A stretch of DNA of 64,000 nucleotides from positions 248,001 through 312,000 of the forward strand of contig NZ_FNEX01000001.1 of assembly GCF_900100435.1 (NCBI RefSeq), read 5' to 3'. Shown in pieces: positions 35,496-44,122 of this stretch. Both the position numbers and the translations under genes were made by a program. Position 1 is the first letter of the stretch, and the number at the start of each line of letters is the position of its first letter. The stretch comes from Pedobacter sp. ok626. Lineage in GTDB: Bacteria; Bacteroidota; Bacteroidia; Sphingobacteriales; Sphingobacteriaceae. A model generated the notes under the pieces. It made no database searches and was not told the origin of the DNA. It saw nothing but the letters and a program-made list of their open reading frames with translations.

Positions 35496-37004
35496 ATGAA
35501 CAAATTAAATCTTTACTCAAGAGCACTGTTTCTCTGCATGTACCTGCTCACTATGCTGAGTTGTGGCAAATTCGAACTTTTGAAAAATGAGGATAGTAAT
35601 GGATCTGATGCTGGTGCTAACCTCAAATCGCAGACTATACAGCAGTTTTTACTGGCTGACCACAGTTCTGACTTATCGGAACTTGATCTTTTCGCAACAG
35701 CGGTGAAGCGATCCGGCCTGATGGACACGCTTGGCAAAAGCGATGATTATACCGTAGTATTCCTGAGCAATTCAGGAGTAAAACAGTTATTGTCGACTGT
35801 TGGTTATGCTACTGTAGATGCTGTGCCTCCGGTTATTCTTAAAAACCTGCTGGGTGACCTGATCATTAGAGGTAAATTAAAATCTACTGACCTTAGCCTC
35901 AACGAAACACGGAAAATAGAAACCATTAACGGGAACTACATTTATTACTCCAGAACGGCAAGCACATCAGATCAATATGTTTTGAGCATCAATCAAAATC
36001 CAACATTGGGTTCTTCTTCTGCATTGGTAAGATCTCAGGATCTGGAGTTTAAAAATGGTGTTGCACAAGTTACCTCACAATTTACTTTTTACCGCTTGTT
36101 AGACGATAAACCAGATGATGCTGATCCGGCTGGAAATGTAATTACCCAAAAAATTAAAGTCGCTAAAGATGTTTTTATCCGTGGTGGTTCAGGTAATTCT
36201 AATGCGAATTTTAACGATCCGGCGACGATGGATCTGAAAGCAATCAGTGCTGCGGATGCTACAGTAGGACGTATTGGTGTGATGCAGTATCCATTGGATA
36301 AACCAACTTTTGGTGATAAAATCGGCGCGGCCAGAATGTACGTTTATATTTATAATACCGGACTAACGCCGACAACTACATTCTCTTTTTCTGCACATTT
36401 GGGCGAAAACAAGGATTGGGTAGAAAATACAATTACCTGGAACAATGCACCAACCTATAATGCTGTTCCAATGTCTACCTTACCAATACCTGGTGCCACC
36501 GTAGGTTGGGTTTCTTTCGATATCACCTCTGCAGTTGCTCAACTTTACGCCAATAATGGAACTTTCATCAATGTGTTTTTAAGGCACAACGTTGATAATT
36601 TCATCAAGCTTAGACCAAAGGAGTTTTCTGACGGTCTTTTCGCTGCTTACATCATGCTGAGTTCGCCACCGCAAACGCTTTTGAAACTTGGACAGGTCAG
36701 CGTACTTAACGTTGCTGCTGCCAAACAGATTGTACCGCTATCGCTAACCAATCTGAAAATGGAAGGTACCGCTGATAAAAACATCACTTACACGGTGAAA
36801 CAAGTTCCAGTAGCTGGGTTTTTAGTGAAATACGGCATTCCACTGGCAGCAAATGCTTCTTTTTCTCAGGCTGATATTGCAAAAGGGGCGATTAAATATT
36901 TGTATAACGGATCTGGTACCAGCGATCAAATCATTTTTGAGGCTAGAGATCAAAACGGCGGTTATTTTGAGTCGCCACTAAAACTGGATATTGCAATCCA
37001 ATAA
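35496..37004 (+). CDS. Surface lipoprotein with FAS1, DNRLRE-like and CSPG-like domains (SusE-position)
   Basis: A 502-residue lipoprotein from the ATG at 35496; the frame opens earlier, but only this start gives a signal with the lipobox cysteine at residue 23 (LTMLSC). Three regions can be made out. Residues 48-160 resemble a fasciclin (FAS1) domain ('LFATAVKRSGL', 'YTVVFLSNSGVKQLL'). Residues 230-390 resemble a DNRLRE-type beta-sandwich ('DVFIRGGSG', 'ARMYVYIYN', 'ENTITWNNAPTY'). The last 90 residues resemble a cadherin-like CSPG repeat ('ASFSQADIAKGAIKYLYNG', 'DQIIFEARDQNGGYFE'). It lies 11 bp after susD, the usual place of an extra glycan-binding lipoprotein, and probably binds glycan at the cell surface. 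Domain names rest on pattern recognition. Confidence 0.7.
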   Translation: MNKLNLYSRALFLCMYLLTMLSCGKFELLKNEDSNGSDAGANLKSQTIQQFLLADHSSDLSELDLFATAVKRSGLMDTLGKSDDYTVVFLSNSGVKQLLSTVGYATVDAVPPVILKNLLGDLIIRGKLKSTDLSLNETRKIETINGNYIYYSRTASTSDQYVLSINQNPTLGSSSALVRSQDLEFKNGVAQVTSQFTFYRLLDDKPDDADPAGNVITQKIKVAKDVFIRGGSGNSNANFNDPATMDLKAISAADATVGRIGVMQYPLDKPTFGDKIGAARMYVYIYNTGLTPTTTFSFSAHLGENKDWVENTITWNNAPTYNAVPMSTLPIPGATVGWVSFDITSAVAQLYANNGTFINVFLRHNVDNFIKLRPKEFSDGLFAAYIMLSSPPQTLLKLGQVSVLNVAAAKQIVPLSLTNLKMEGTADKNITYTVKQVPVAGFLVKYGIPLAANASFSQADIAKGAIKYLYNGSGTSDQIIFEARDQNGGYFESPLKLDIAIQ

Positions 37005-37095
37005 TCAATTGCTTAAGCTTTAAAGTTTTCAATGAGAATTGGATGTATTTAAGGGGATATAAAAGATGGAAATTATTGATAAAAACAATAAATAG

Positions 37096-38643
37096 ATGAA
37101 AATAAAAGTATTTTTCCTGATGCTGCTAAGCACATTTTTTCTGCAGGCAAAGGCATTTCAAAAAGAGATAAGCGATCCGGTTTCGCCATTTCCAGTAAGG
37201 GGATTTCATCTCGATCTGCGCATTCAGGCGATTCCTATGCCAGCACTTAAAAAACTGGCTTTGCAATTGGTCAAAGGCGGCATCAATACATTGGTTATGG
37301 AATGGGAAGGGACTTACCCTTTTCAGGAAGAACCTCTGATTGCCAATCGCTTTGCATATACCAGGGATGAAGTAAAAGCTTTTATCGCTTATTGTGGTAC
37401 GATCAATTTAGATGTGATCCCGCTCCAACAGAGTTTTGGACATGTGGAATACATCCTGAGAAACCCGAAATATAAGGACCTGAGAGAGGATCAGAAGGAT
37501 TACTCTCAGGTTAATCCAATACGTGAGGCAGAGGCAAAGAAGCTATTTATCACACTTTACAAAGACTTAATTTCAACACACCATTCTCCATATATTCATA
37601 TTGGTGGTGATGAAACCTATTTGTTAGGCCATTCAGAAGAATCTAAAAAGAAAATTAAAGCCGTTGGCATCGGAAGGCTATATGGAGATTACATCAAAAT
37701 GCTCTGCGATGTGGTGGTTGGATTGGGTAAAAGACCGGTACTTTGGGCAGATATTGCCTTAAAATATCCTGAAGCATTGAAAGGATTACCCAAAGAGACC
37801 ATTTTTATCGACTGGAACTACGGATGGGATATCAATATGTTTGGCGACCACCAAAAACTGATGCAAAGTGGTTTCGAGATCTGGGGCGCGCCATCCATCA
37901 GGAGTCACCCGGATAATTATTTCCTTAGCCAGTGGGCAAAACACTTTAAAAACATTACTGATTTCGTTCCCATGGCAAAGGAGCTGGGCTACAAAGGCAT
38001 TGTCATGACTTCATGGTCTACTTCAGGATTGTATTCGCCGGTATTTGAAACTACCCGGGACATCATTGATCTGTATGCGATCCGACGTGTATACCCAATC
38101 AGTGGGTTTAACATGCTGATCGCAGCCTTTCTGGAATCTATCAAAACTGCAAAACCACTTGATGCAGATATTTTCATAAATAGTTATGCCCAGTTGCAGT
38201 ATGGTCTGTCAAAAAATGACGCAAGGAAGTTTTGGAAAGCGATCTCAACTGTTCCATATGAAATTACACAGGGAAAACCGATCAATACAGAGCTGAGTAT
38301 TGATCAGATGCTGGATAGTACAAGAAATGCATTATCGATCCTTGGGAAACTCAAACCAGTAAAAAATGTAACGGAATTTGAGCACTACCGCTTAATGGCC
38401 GCTATCCGTGTACAATACCTCAGTTACCAATCTATAGAATCCAGGGCAAATGCGGCAGGAATGACTGCAGAGCAACTTAAGCCATTGATTACCGAACTTG
38501 AAGCATTGCACACCAAAGAACTGGATAAAAAATTTATCGCACTCAATTCAGCTGTGATGTATCCGGCCGAAATGGCACAGGAGAATGAACTCAGAAATGG
38601 AAAAATCCAGGTATTGCTCCAAAGATTGAAAAGGCTTAGGTAA
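37096..38643 (+). CDS. GH20-like beta-N-acetylhexosaminidase (single-barrel form)
   Basis: A 515-residue exported enzyme (signal about 1-20, LQAKAF). The catalytic TIM barrel starts at once with 'RGFHLDL', without the N-terminal GH20b domain of classical enzymes. The catalytic Asp172-Glu173 pair lies in 'YIHIGGDET', with 'WADIALKYP' and 'FIDWNYGW' downstream as candidate substrate-contact strands. The C-terminal 150 residues are helical. GH20 enzymes use the substrate acetamido group to release terminal GlcNAc or GalNAc. It overlaps the next GH20 gene by 1 bp. The two very different GH20 forms in tandem probably act on different linkages or chain lengths. Confidence 0.85.
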   Translation: MKIKVFFLMLLSTFFLQAKAFQKEISDPVSPFPVRGFHLDLRIQAIPMPALKKLALQLVKGGINTLVMEWEGTYPFQEEPLIANRFAYTRDEVKAFIAYCGTINLDVIPLQQSFGHVEYILRNPKYKDLREDQKDYSQVNPIREAEAKKLFITLYKDLISTHHSPYIHIGGDETYLLGHSEESKKKIKAVGIGRLYGDYIKMLCDVVVGLGKRPVLWADIALKYPEALKGLPKETIFIDWNYGWDINMFGDHQKLMQSGFEIWGAPSIRSHPDNYFLSQWAKHFKNITDFVPMAKELGYKGIVMTSWSTSGLYSPVFETTRDIIDLYAIRRVYPISGFNMLIAAFLESIKTAKPLDADIFINSYAQLQYGLSKNDARKFWKAISTVPYEITQGKPINTELSIDQMLDSTRNALSILGKLKPVKNVTEFEHYRLMAAIRVQYLSYQSIESRANAAGMTAEQLKPLITELEALHTKELDKKFIALNSAVMYPAEMAQENELRNGKIQVLLQRLKRLR

Positions 38644-41237
38644 TGTCAATTATCCACCATTTAAAGATGATAAAATTGTATAAAATAGTATATAGCTACC
38701 TGCTTTTTACGTTCTTGATCGGAACGGCTGGCCACGCTGCTATGCAGCAATATTCAACACCCGACAGACTGGAGATGCATTGGCAAGTTTACGAGAACCA
38801 TCACCTCGGAAAAGACCAGACACTTTTTTCAATTGGCATTCGGAATGGGGCGAAAGAAGCTTTTCCAAGTACGGGCTGGAGAATTTATTTTAACCTTGGT
38901 AAAAGAGTAAGTACGGTTGTCGGAACCGAGCAATTGAAAATCATTCATGTCAATGGTGGTCTTTACTATATTTCTCCAGGTAAGGATTTTAAAGCGCTTG
39001 CTGCCGGCAAGAGTATGGCACAACAATTCATTTCCAATTCCTGGGTAGTCAATAAGAGCGATGCGCCCCAAGGATTTTATTTGGTGTGGGACAATGCGGC
39101 CAGTATTGGTATTCCATTGCCTAATGTTAAAATAGCTACTCCCGCAGATTCGCATAAAATGGATCGGTTTGCTGGGGATCGGGAACTTAGTTCTGCACAG
39201 CATTATGCATTGAACGAACGGGGAAAAACTGAAAAAGGGGGACAGCGGAAAATATTTCCCAGTCCATTATTTTACAAAGAAAGACCTGGTTACTTTAAAC
39301 TTGATCATACGGTTGACATCGTAACAGATCCTGAATTTAATGCCGAAGGGCAATTGTTTGCTGATGAATTGAAATTGTTGATCGGGAAAAGACCGGCAGT
39401 TACGAACGGGAGTAAAACGCAGGCAACCATTCGGCTTAAAAAAGATCCATCGGTTAAAAAAGACAGTTATACACTTAGTGTATTACCATCTGGTATCCTG
39501 ATTTCTGCCAATAATCCACGTGAAATCCATTATGGGATACAGTCCTTAAAAGTCCTTTTAGATCCTTCTGCTTATGCCACAAATGCAAAGACGAAAGCCA
39601 TACAAGTCAAATGTGTTGCGGTAGAAGATCGTCCTAATTTTGGCTTCAGGGCAATTATGCTGGATGTAGCCCGGAACTTTCAATCTAAGCGGGAAGTGAT
39701 GAAGTTGATCGATTTATTGTCACTATACAAATTTACCACACTTCATTTTCACCTCAATGACGATGAAGGCTGGCGTTTGCAGATCAATGCACTGCCCGAA
39801 TTGACCAGTGTAGGTGCAAACCGGGGTCATGGCATTAACGAACAGAACAGTCTGATGCCTGCTTATGGATCTGGACCACTGGCTGGAAAATCATCGGGAA
39901 GCGGCTTTTATTCAAGGGCTGACTTTATCGAAATTTTAAAATATGCAGCGCGAAGGCACATCAATGTCATTCCGGAAATAGAAACACCTGGGCACGCCCG
40001 CGCTGCGATTGTTTCGATGCAGGCCAGGTACAATAACCTGATGAAATCTGGTGATACAATTGGTGCAAAAGCTTATTTGCTGAGGGATATGGCAGACACT
40101 TCCGTTTACCGTTCGGTACAGCAATGGAATGATCATGTGATGGATGTATCCATGCCTTCAGTATATCATTTTCTGGAAACAGTGACCGATGAAATCGTAG
40201 ATATGTATAAACAAGCAGGGGCTCCCTTGCAAACGATACATTTCGGTGGAGATGAAGTACCCGCTGGGGTTTGGACAGGATCACCATCTGTTAACGCACT
40301 GAAAAAAAAGCATCCGGAAATCAAAGACGCAACAGACCTTTGGAACTACTTTTTTGGCCGCCTTGCCAGCATGCTGGATCAAAGAAAACTATATCTCTCT
40401 GGCTGGGAAGAAACTGCATTGCGAAAATCAACTATAGCCGGGGGTAAAAAATGGCAACCCAACCCTTTATTCCTGGACAGGAATTTCCATGTAAACGTAT
40501 GGAACAACATGTCTGGTAATGAAGATCTGGCCTATAGATTGGCCAATTCGGGATATAAGGTCATCCTTTCTTTTGTAACCAATTTTTATTTCGATATGGC
40601 TTATGTCAGGGAATTTGATGAGCCTGGTTTTAATTGGGGTGGTTTTATCAATCTGGAGCAAGCGTATAAATTTATTCCTTTCGATTACCTGAAGAACCAA
40701 CATACAGATTATGTGAACCGGCCACTACCCAAAGCTATGCTTCAGAAATTTGAACCATTAACCGAGGCAGGAAAGCAGAACATATATGGTATCCAGGGGC
40801 TGCTTTGGTCTGAAACTGTACAAACAGCCGAACGACTGGAATACATGTATCTGCCAAGGCTTCTTGCACTGTCAGAGAAGGCCTGGGCTGCACAACCAGA
40901 ATGGGCGGTATCAGCCGATACGGCAAAAGCGAAACAATTGTATGAGCAGGACTGGCATAGGCTGACCACATCGGTGGGAAGGGAATTGAACCGGCTGGAT
41001 CATTATGCGGGTGGCTATGCTTATAGAATTCCTACACCGGCAATCCCAACGGCGGGAATGGTTAGCGCCAATACAGATATTCCTGGATTTCAGATCCGCT
41101 ACACCACTGATGGTACTGTTCCAACTGTAAAAAGTAAACTGTATCAACAACCTGTACCAACATCAAAAGCGCTTCGTTTTCGAGCCTTCAATAGTTTAGG
41201 AAGGGGAGGGATGGTTGCCAAAAATGACGAACTATAA
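38643..41237 (+). CDS. GH20 beta-N-acetylhexosaminidase, chitobiase-like multidomain form
   Basis: An 864-residue exported enzyme. The ATG at 38643 overlaps the previous stop; an in-frame ATG at 38667 (MIKLYKIV) gives a cleaner signal peptide and may be the true start. Domains in order: a CHB/HEX-type carbohydrate-binding sandwich (about 35-170), a GH20b domain (about 215-310), the catalytic barrel with 'HFHLNDDEGWRLQI' near 368 and Asp537-Glu538 in 'HFGGDEVPAGVW', and a C-terminal Fn3-like chitobiase domain (about 795-864, with 'IRYTTDGTVP'). This architecture is that of chitobiases which release GlcNAc from chito-oligosaccharides or related beta-GlcNAc ends. nagA begins immediately after the stop. 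Confidence 0.93.
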   Translation: MSIIHHLKMIKLYKIVYSYLLFTFLIGTAGHAAMQQYSTPDRLEMHWQVYENHHLGKDQTLFSIGIRNGAKEAFPSTGWRIYFNLGKRVSTVVGTEQLKIIHVNGGLYYISPGKDFKALAAGKSMAQQFISNSWVVNKSDAPQGFYLVWDNAASIGIPLPNVKIATPADSHKMDRFAGDRELSSAQHYALNERGKTEKGGQRKIFPSPLFYKERPGYFKLDHTVDIVTDPEFNAEGQLFADELKLLIGKRPAVTNGSKTQATIRLKKDPSVKKDSYTLSVLPSGILISANNPREIHYGIQSLKVLLDPSAYATNAKTKAIQVKCVAVEDRPNFGFRAIMLDVARNFQSKREVMKLIDLLSLYKFTTLHFHLNDDEGWRLQINALPELTSVGANRGHGINEQNSLMPAYGSGPLAGKSSGSGFYSRADFIEILKYAARRHINVIPEIETPGHARAAIVSMQARYNNLMKSGDTIGAKAYLLRDMADTSVYRSVQQWNDHVMDVSMPSVYHFLETVTDEIVDMYKQAGAPLQTIHFGGDEVPAGVWTGSPSVNALKKKHPEIKDATDLWNYFFGRLASMLDQRKLYLSGWEETALRKSTIAGGKKWQPNPLFLDRNFHVNVWNNMSGNEDLAYRLANSGYKVILSFVTNFYFDMAYVREFDEPGFNWGGFINLEQAYKFIPFDYLKNQHTDYVNRPLPKAMLQKFEPLTEAGKQNIYGIQGLLWSETVQTAERLEYMYLPRLLALSEKAWAAQPEWAVSADTAKAKQLYEQDWHRLTTSVGRELNRLDHYAGGYAYRIPTPAIPTAGMVSANTDIPGFQIRYTTDGTVPTVKSKLYQQPVPTSKALRFRAFNSLGRGGMVAKNDEL

Positions 41238-42425
41238 ATGGAAAAGATCAAGATATATAATGGTAAAATAGTTACGCCACATCGTGTGATTAATGGCGGC
41301 TGTATCCTAATCGAAGGGGGAAAAATTTTAGCCGTAAGTGCCGAAAATATCGAGTTTGAAGGCGCAGTGGAAATCAATGCGATGGGGAATTATATTTCAC
41401 CTGGATTTATTGATTTGCATGTACATGGTGGTGGTGGGCATGATTTTATGGATAACGAGTCTGAAGGTTACCTGGCCATTGCGGAGTTGCATGCCAAACA
41501 TGGTACCACCGCGCTCATGCCCACAACATTAAGCAGTGAGCACCAGGATTTGCTAGATACTTTAAGCATATATGAAACTGCTCATGCTAAAAATACTAAA
41601 GGGGCACAGTTTATAGGAATACATATTGAGGGGCCTTATTTCTCTATGGAGCAAAGGGGCGCACAAGATCCAAGATACATCAGGGCACCTGTACCTGCGG
41701 AGTACCAGGAAATTATTGCGGGTTCTAAATCTATTAGACGCTGGAGTGCAGCACCAGAGCTTGAAGGAGCCCTGGAATTTGCCCAATATTTGTGTGGAAA
41801 TGGCATTTTACCGTCCATTGCACATACCAATGCCATTTACGAAGAAGTATTGCCGGCCTTTGAAAAAGGGTTTAGTCACGCTACACATTTTTATTCCTGC
41901 ATGTCTGGCGTTTCGAGGCGAAATGCTTACCGCTATGCTGGGGTGATTGAAAGCGCATATCTGCTGGATGCCATGACCGTCGAGATCATTGCCGATGGCG
42001 TTCACCTTCCTGCCCCCTTGCTTAAACTGGTACTCAAGATCAAAGGTGCAGATCGGATAGCATTGGTTACCGATGCGATGCGTGCTGCAGGCATGCCTCC
42101 CGGACCAAGTATTTTGGGAAGTAGACGCGATGGCCTGGAGGTTATTGTTGAAGATGGCGTAGCCAAATTAAAGGATCGGACTGCCTTTGCTGGAAGTGTG
42201 GCAACGATGGACCGGCTGGTGAGGAATATGATGGTGATGGCAGATGCCACACTTGAGGATGCCGTTAAAATGGCCTCCCTTAGCCCTGCAAATATCATCG
42301 GGATTGGCGACCGAAAAGGATCGCTTGTGGCAGGTAAAGATGCAGACCTTGTGATATTTGACGGGGAGATAAACATTACGGAAACCATAGTTTCTGGAAA
42401 AAGAGTATATACAAAACCAATTTAA
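41238..42425 (+). CDS. nagA: N-acetylglucosamine-6-phosphate deacetylase (copy 2)
   Basis: A 395-residue paralogue of the NagA at 3694-4878, collinear from end to end. The metal and catalytic residues are kept: HVH at 61/63, Glu131 in HIEGPY, His196 in AHTNA, His217 in ATHFYSCMSG, and Asp279 in LVTDAMRAAG. The ATG directly abuts the GH20 stop codon. The position after two hexosaminidases makes GlcNAc-6-phosphate, or possibly GalNAc-6-phosphate, the expected substrate. nagB copy 2 follows after 11 bp. Here the nag genes end the operon, whereas in the first locus they come near the start. Confidence 0.93.
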   Translation: MEKIKIYNGKIVTPHRVINGGCILIEGGKILAVSAENIEFEGAVEINAMGNYISPGFIDLHVHGGGGHDFMDNESEGYLAIAELHAKHGTTALMPTTLSSEHQDLLDTLSIYETAHAKNTKGAQFIGIHIEGPYFSMEQRGAQDPRYIRAPVPAEYQEIIAGSKSIRRWSAAPELEGALEFAQYLCGNGILPSIAHTNAIYEEVLPAFEKGFSHATHFYSCMSGVSRRNAYRYAGVIESAYLLDAMTVEIIADGVHLPAPLLKLVLKIKGADRIALVTDAMRAAGMPPGPSILGSRRDGLEVIVEDGVAKLKDRTAFAGSVATMDRLVRNMMVMADATLEDAVKMASLSPANIIGIGDRKGSLVAGKDADLVIFDGEINITETIVSGKRVYTKPI

Positions 42426-42436
42426 TTTGATATCCA

Positions 42437-43198
42437 GTGTTGTTAGAAAAAGATTTAAAACTACCAGAAGTTAAGATTTACGAGTCGAGAAAATTAATGG
42501 GAGCGGCGGCTGCAAGCCGACTTGCCCAAGAGATAGAAGTGTTTTTGAAAAGTAAGGATTGCGTTAACATCATATTCGCCGCAGCCCCTTCACAAAATGA
42601 ATTTTTGGCTGCGCTTTTTTACGAGAATATCAAATGGGAGCAGGTCAATGCTTTTCATATGGATGAGTATATCAATTTAGATGTGCATGCACCCCAAAGG
42701 TTTGGAAATTTTTTAAAAGAGCGTTTATTTTCGAAGTACAATTTTAAGTCGGTTCATTACCTGGATGGAAATGTCGATGACATTGACAGCGAATGTAAAC
42801 GGTATGCCAGCTTACTTGAAAACCATCCCATTGATATCGTTTGTATGGGAATAGGTGAAAATGGACATCTTGCTTTTAATGATCCGCCGGTAGCCAATTT
42901 TAATGATCCGGAAATGGTAAAGGTGGTTGAGCTTGATCTGCCTTGCAGGCAACAACAGGTTAATGACGGTTGTTTTGCTAGTCTCGTAGCTGTTCCTACC
43001 CGAGCCCTGACCTTAACCATTCCTCTCTTAATGAGCGCTAAAGTAATCAATTGTGTGGTGCCGGGCACCGCAAAAGCACAAGCTGTTTTGAATACTTTAA
43101 CTCAGGCCATATGCAGTGATTTCCCTTCTACGATCCTGCGGAAGCATACTGGGGCCGTACTTTTCCTGGATACGGATAGCAGTAAATATATTTTATAA
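42437..43198 (+). CDS. nagB: Glucosamine-6-phosphate deaminase/isomerase family protein (copy 2)
   Basis: A 253-residue paralogue of the protein at 4875-5630. No ATG fits the conserved N-terminus; the frame begins with GTG at 42437 and TTG at 42440, so a rare start codon must be used. The active-site base is Asp76 in FHMDEY, and the second block reads GIGENGHLAFNDP, with the Gly that copy 1 replaces by Thr. It is expected to convert glucosamine-6-phosphate to fructose-6-phosphate and ammonia. It is the last gene of the second locus and overlaps the convergent carbonic anhydrase gene by 6 bases, so no separate terminator is visible. Confidence 0.87.
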   Translation: MLLEKDLKLPEVKIYESRKLMGAAAASRLAQEIEVFLKSKDCVNIIFAAAPSQNEFLAALFYENIKWEQVNAFHMDEYINLDVHAPQRFGNFLKERLFSKYNFKSVHYLDGNVDDIDSECKRYASLLENHPIDIVCMGIGENGHLAFNDPPVANFNDPEMVKVVELDLPCRQQQVNDGCFASLVAVPTRALTLTIPLLMSAKVINCVVPGTAKAQAVLNTLTQAICSDFPSTILRKHTGAVLFLDTDSSKYIL

Positions 43199-43963
43199 TA
43201 GCTCGAAGAATTCTACTTTGCCAGTTTCCATTTTGTAAATACCGCCAACGATTTTGATCTCGCCTTTTGTTTCCATTTCCTTTAGGATAGGACTCTTTTC
43301 TCTAATCGTATGGATACTTAGTTTTACGTTTTCGAGGCAGATATGATCGACATATGTTTTGTTTTTAGAAGTCTTTTCTCCTTCGAATGGGGTATCTGCA
43401 TTGATCACAGGGCGAATTTTCGAGAGTAACGCTGTAATGTTTCCAAGTTTAACATCGTCGATGGCAGATTTTATCGCTCCGCAATGCTCATGTCCTAAAA
43501 CAACAATGACTTTTGATCCTGAGACTTTACAGGCGTATTCCAGACTTCCTAAGATATCCTCGTTTACAATATTACCAGCTACGCGAGCGACAAAGAGATC
43601 TCCAATTCCACGATGGAACACATCTTCTACAGGAATACGGGAATCCAGACAGGATAAAATTACGGCTTTAGGGTATTGCCCCAGTGCAGCCTCGCGAATT
43701 CTAGTGGAAGTATTTCGAATCGTTAAGGCATCGGCAACAAAATCCTCATTTCCTTTTTTTAGAATATTCAGCACTGTATCCGGTGTTAATTTCGCCTGTT
43801 GTTCGGCGGTTAAAACTTTTGCCGAGAGTACTTCATCGCTGTCTATTTCAATTATTTCCTTCTTCTTTCCCATATCATTAGGAGATTTTGTATTGTTTTG
43901 GCATGCAATTAAACCAGTCGCTCCTAAGAGTAGGGCGGTCATTAGTGTTTTCGAAATGTTCAT
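43193..43963 (-). CDS. Exported beta-class carbonic anhydrase lipoprotein
   Basis: A 256-residue protein with a lipoprotein signal: the cysteine at residue 21 follows TGLIA. The beta-carbonic anhydrase fold follows. Zinc ligands are Cys105 in SCLDSR, His158 and Cys161 in GHEHCGA, and the Asp107-Arg109 dyad is intact. It interconverts CO2 and bicarbonate, here predicted in the periplasm or on the membrane rather than in the cytoplasm. It has a 159-bp upstream gap and is transcribed alone, converging on nagB copy 2 with a 6-base overlap. No link to the sugar genes is evident. Confidence 0.93.
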   Translation of the reverse strand: MNISKTLMTALLLGATGLIACQNNTKSPNDMGKKKEIIEIDSDEVLSAKVLTAEQQAKLTPDTVLNILKKGNEDFVADALTIRNTSTRIREAALGQYPKAVILSCLDSRIPVEDVFHRGIGDLFVARVAGNIVNEDILGSLEYACKVSGSKVIVVLGHEHCGAIKSAIDDVKLGNITALLSKIRPVINADTPFEGEKTSKNKTYVDHICLENVKLSIHTIREKSPILKEMETKGEIKIVGGIYKMETGKVEFFELL

Positions 43964-44055
43964 TATGTTATGATTTTAAATCTATTTCATGACGTCATTG
44001 GTGTAGTAGCAATTGCATATAGAAAAATTAGGGTTTTAATGTTACTTGAGTGTAC

Positions 44056-44088
44056 AAAAAAAAACGGCTGTATCATACTACAACCGAT
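44056..44088 (-). terminator. Rho-independent terminator after the aldo/keto reductase gene
   Basis: On the minus strand, the arm CGGTTGTA (44079-44086) pairs with TACAGCCG (44065-44072) with one G-T wobble, followed by nine T residues (44064-44056). It lies about 35 bp past the stop codon of the reductase gene. Confidence 0.8.
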
Positions 44089-44122
44089 TTCTTAATTTGT
44101 TCTTAAATCTTTCTTAATTTGT

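Noticed and set aside
42002..42388. Minus-strand open frame of 128 codons within nagA copy 2
   Set aside because: A similar antisense frame occurs in nagA copy 1 (4392-4664); both follow from the codon pattern of the conserved sense protein.
4875..43198. Loss of NagB activity because the E. coli Asp141 position is Asn in both copies
   Set aside because: Asn at this position occurs in some other NagB proteins that I recall as active, and the base Asp and the His are kept.
43359..43973. Long plus-strand open frame opposite the carbonic anhydrase gene
   Set aside because: The minus strand codes for a complete beta-carbonic anhydrase with all zinc ligands; the antisense frame shows no recognisable domain.
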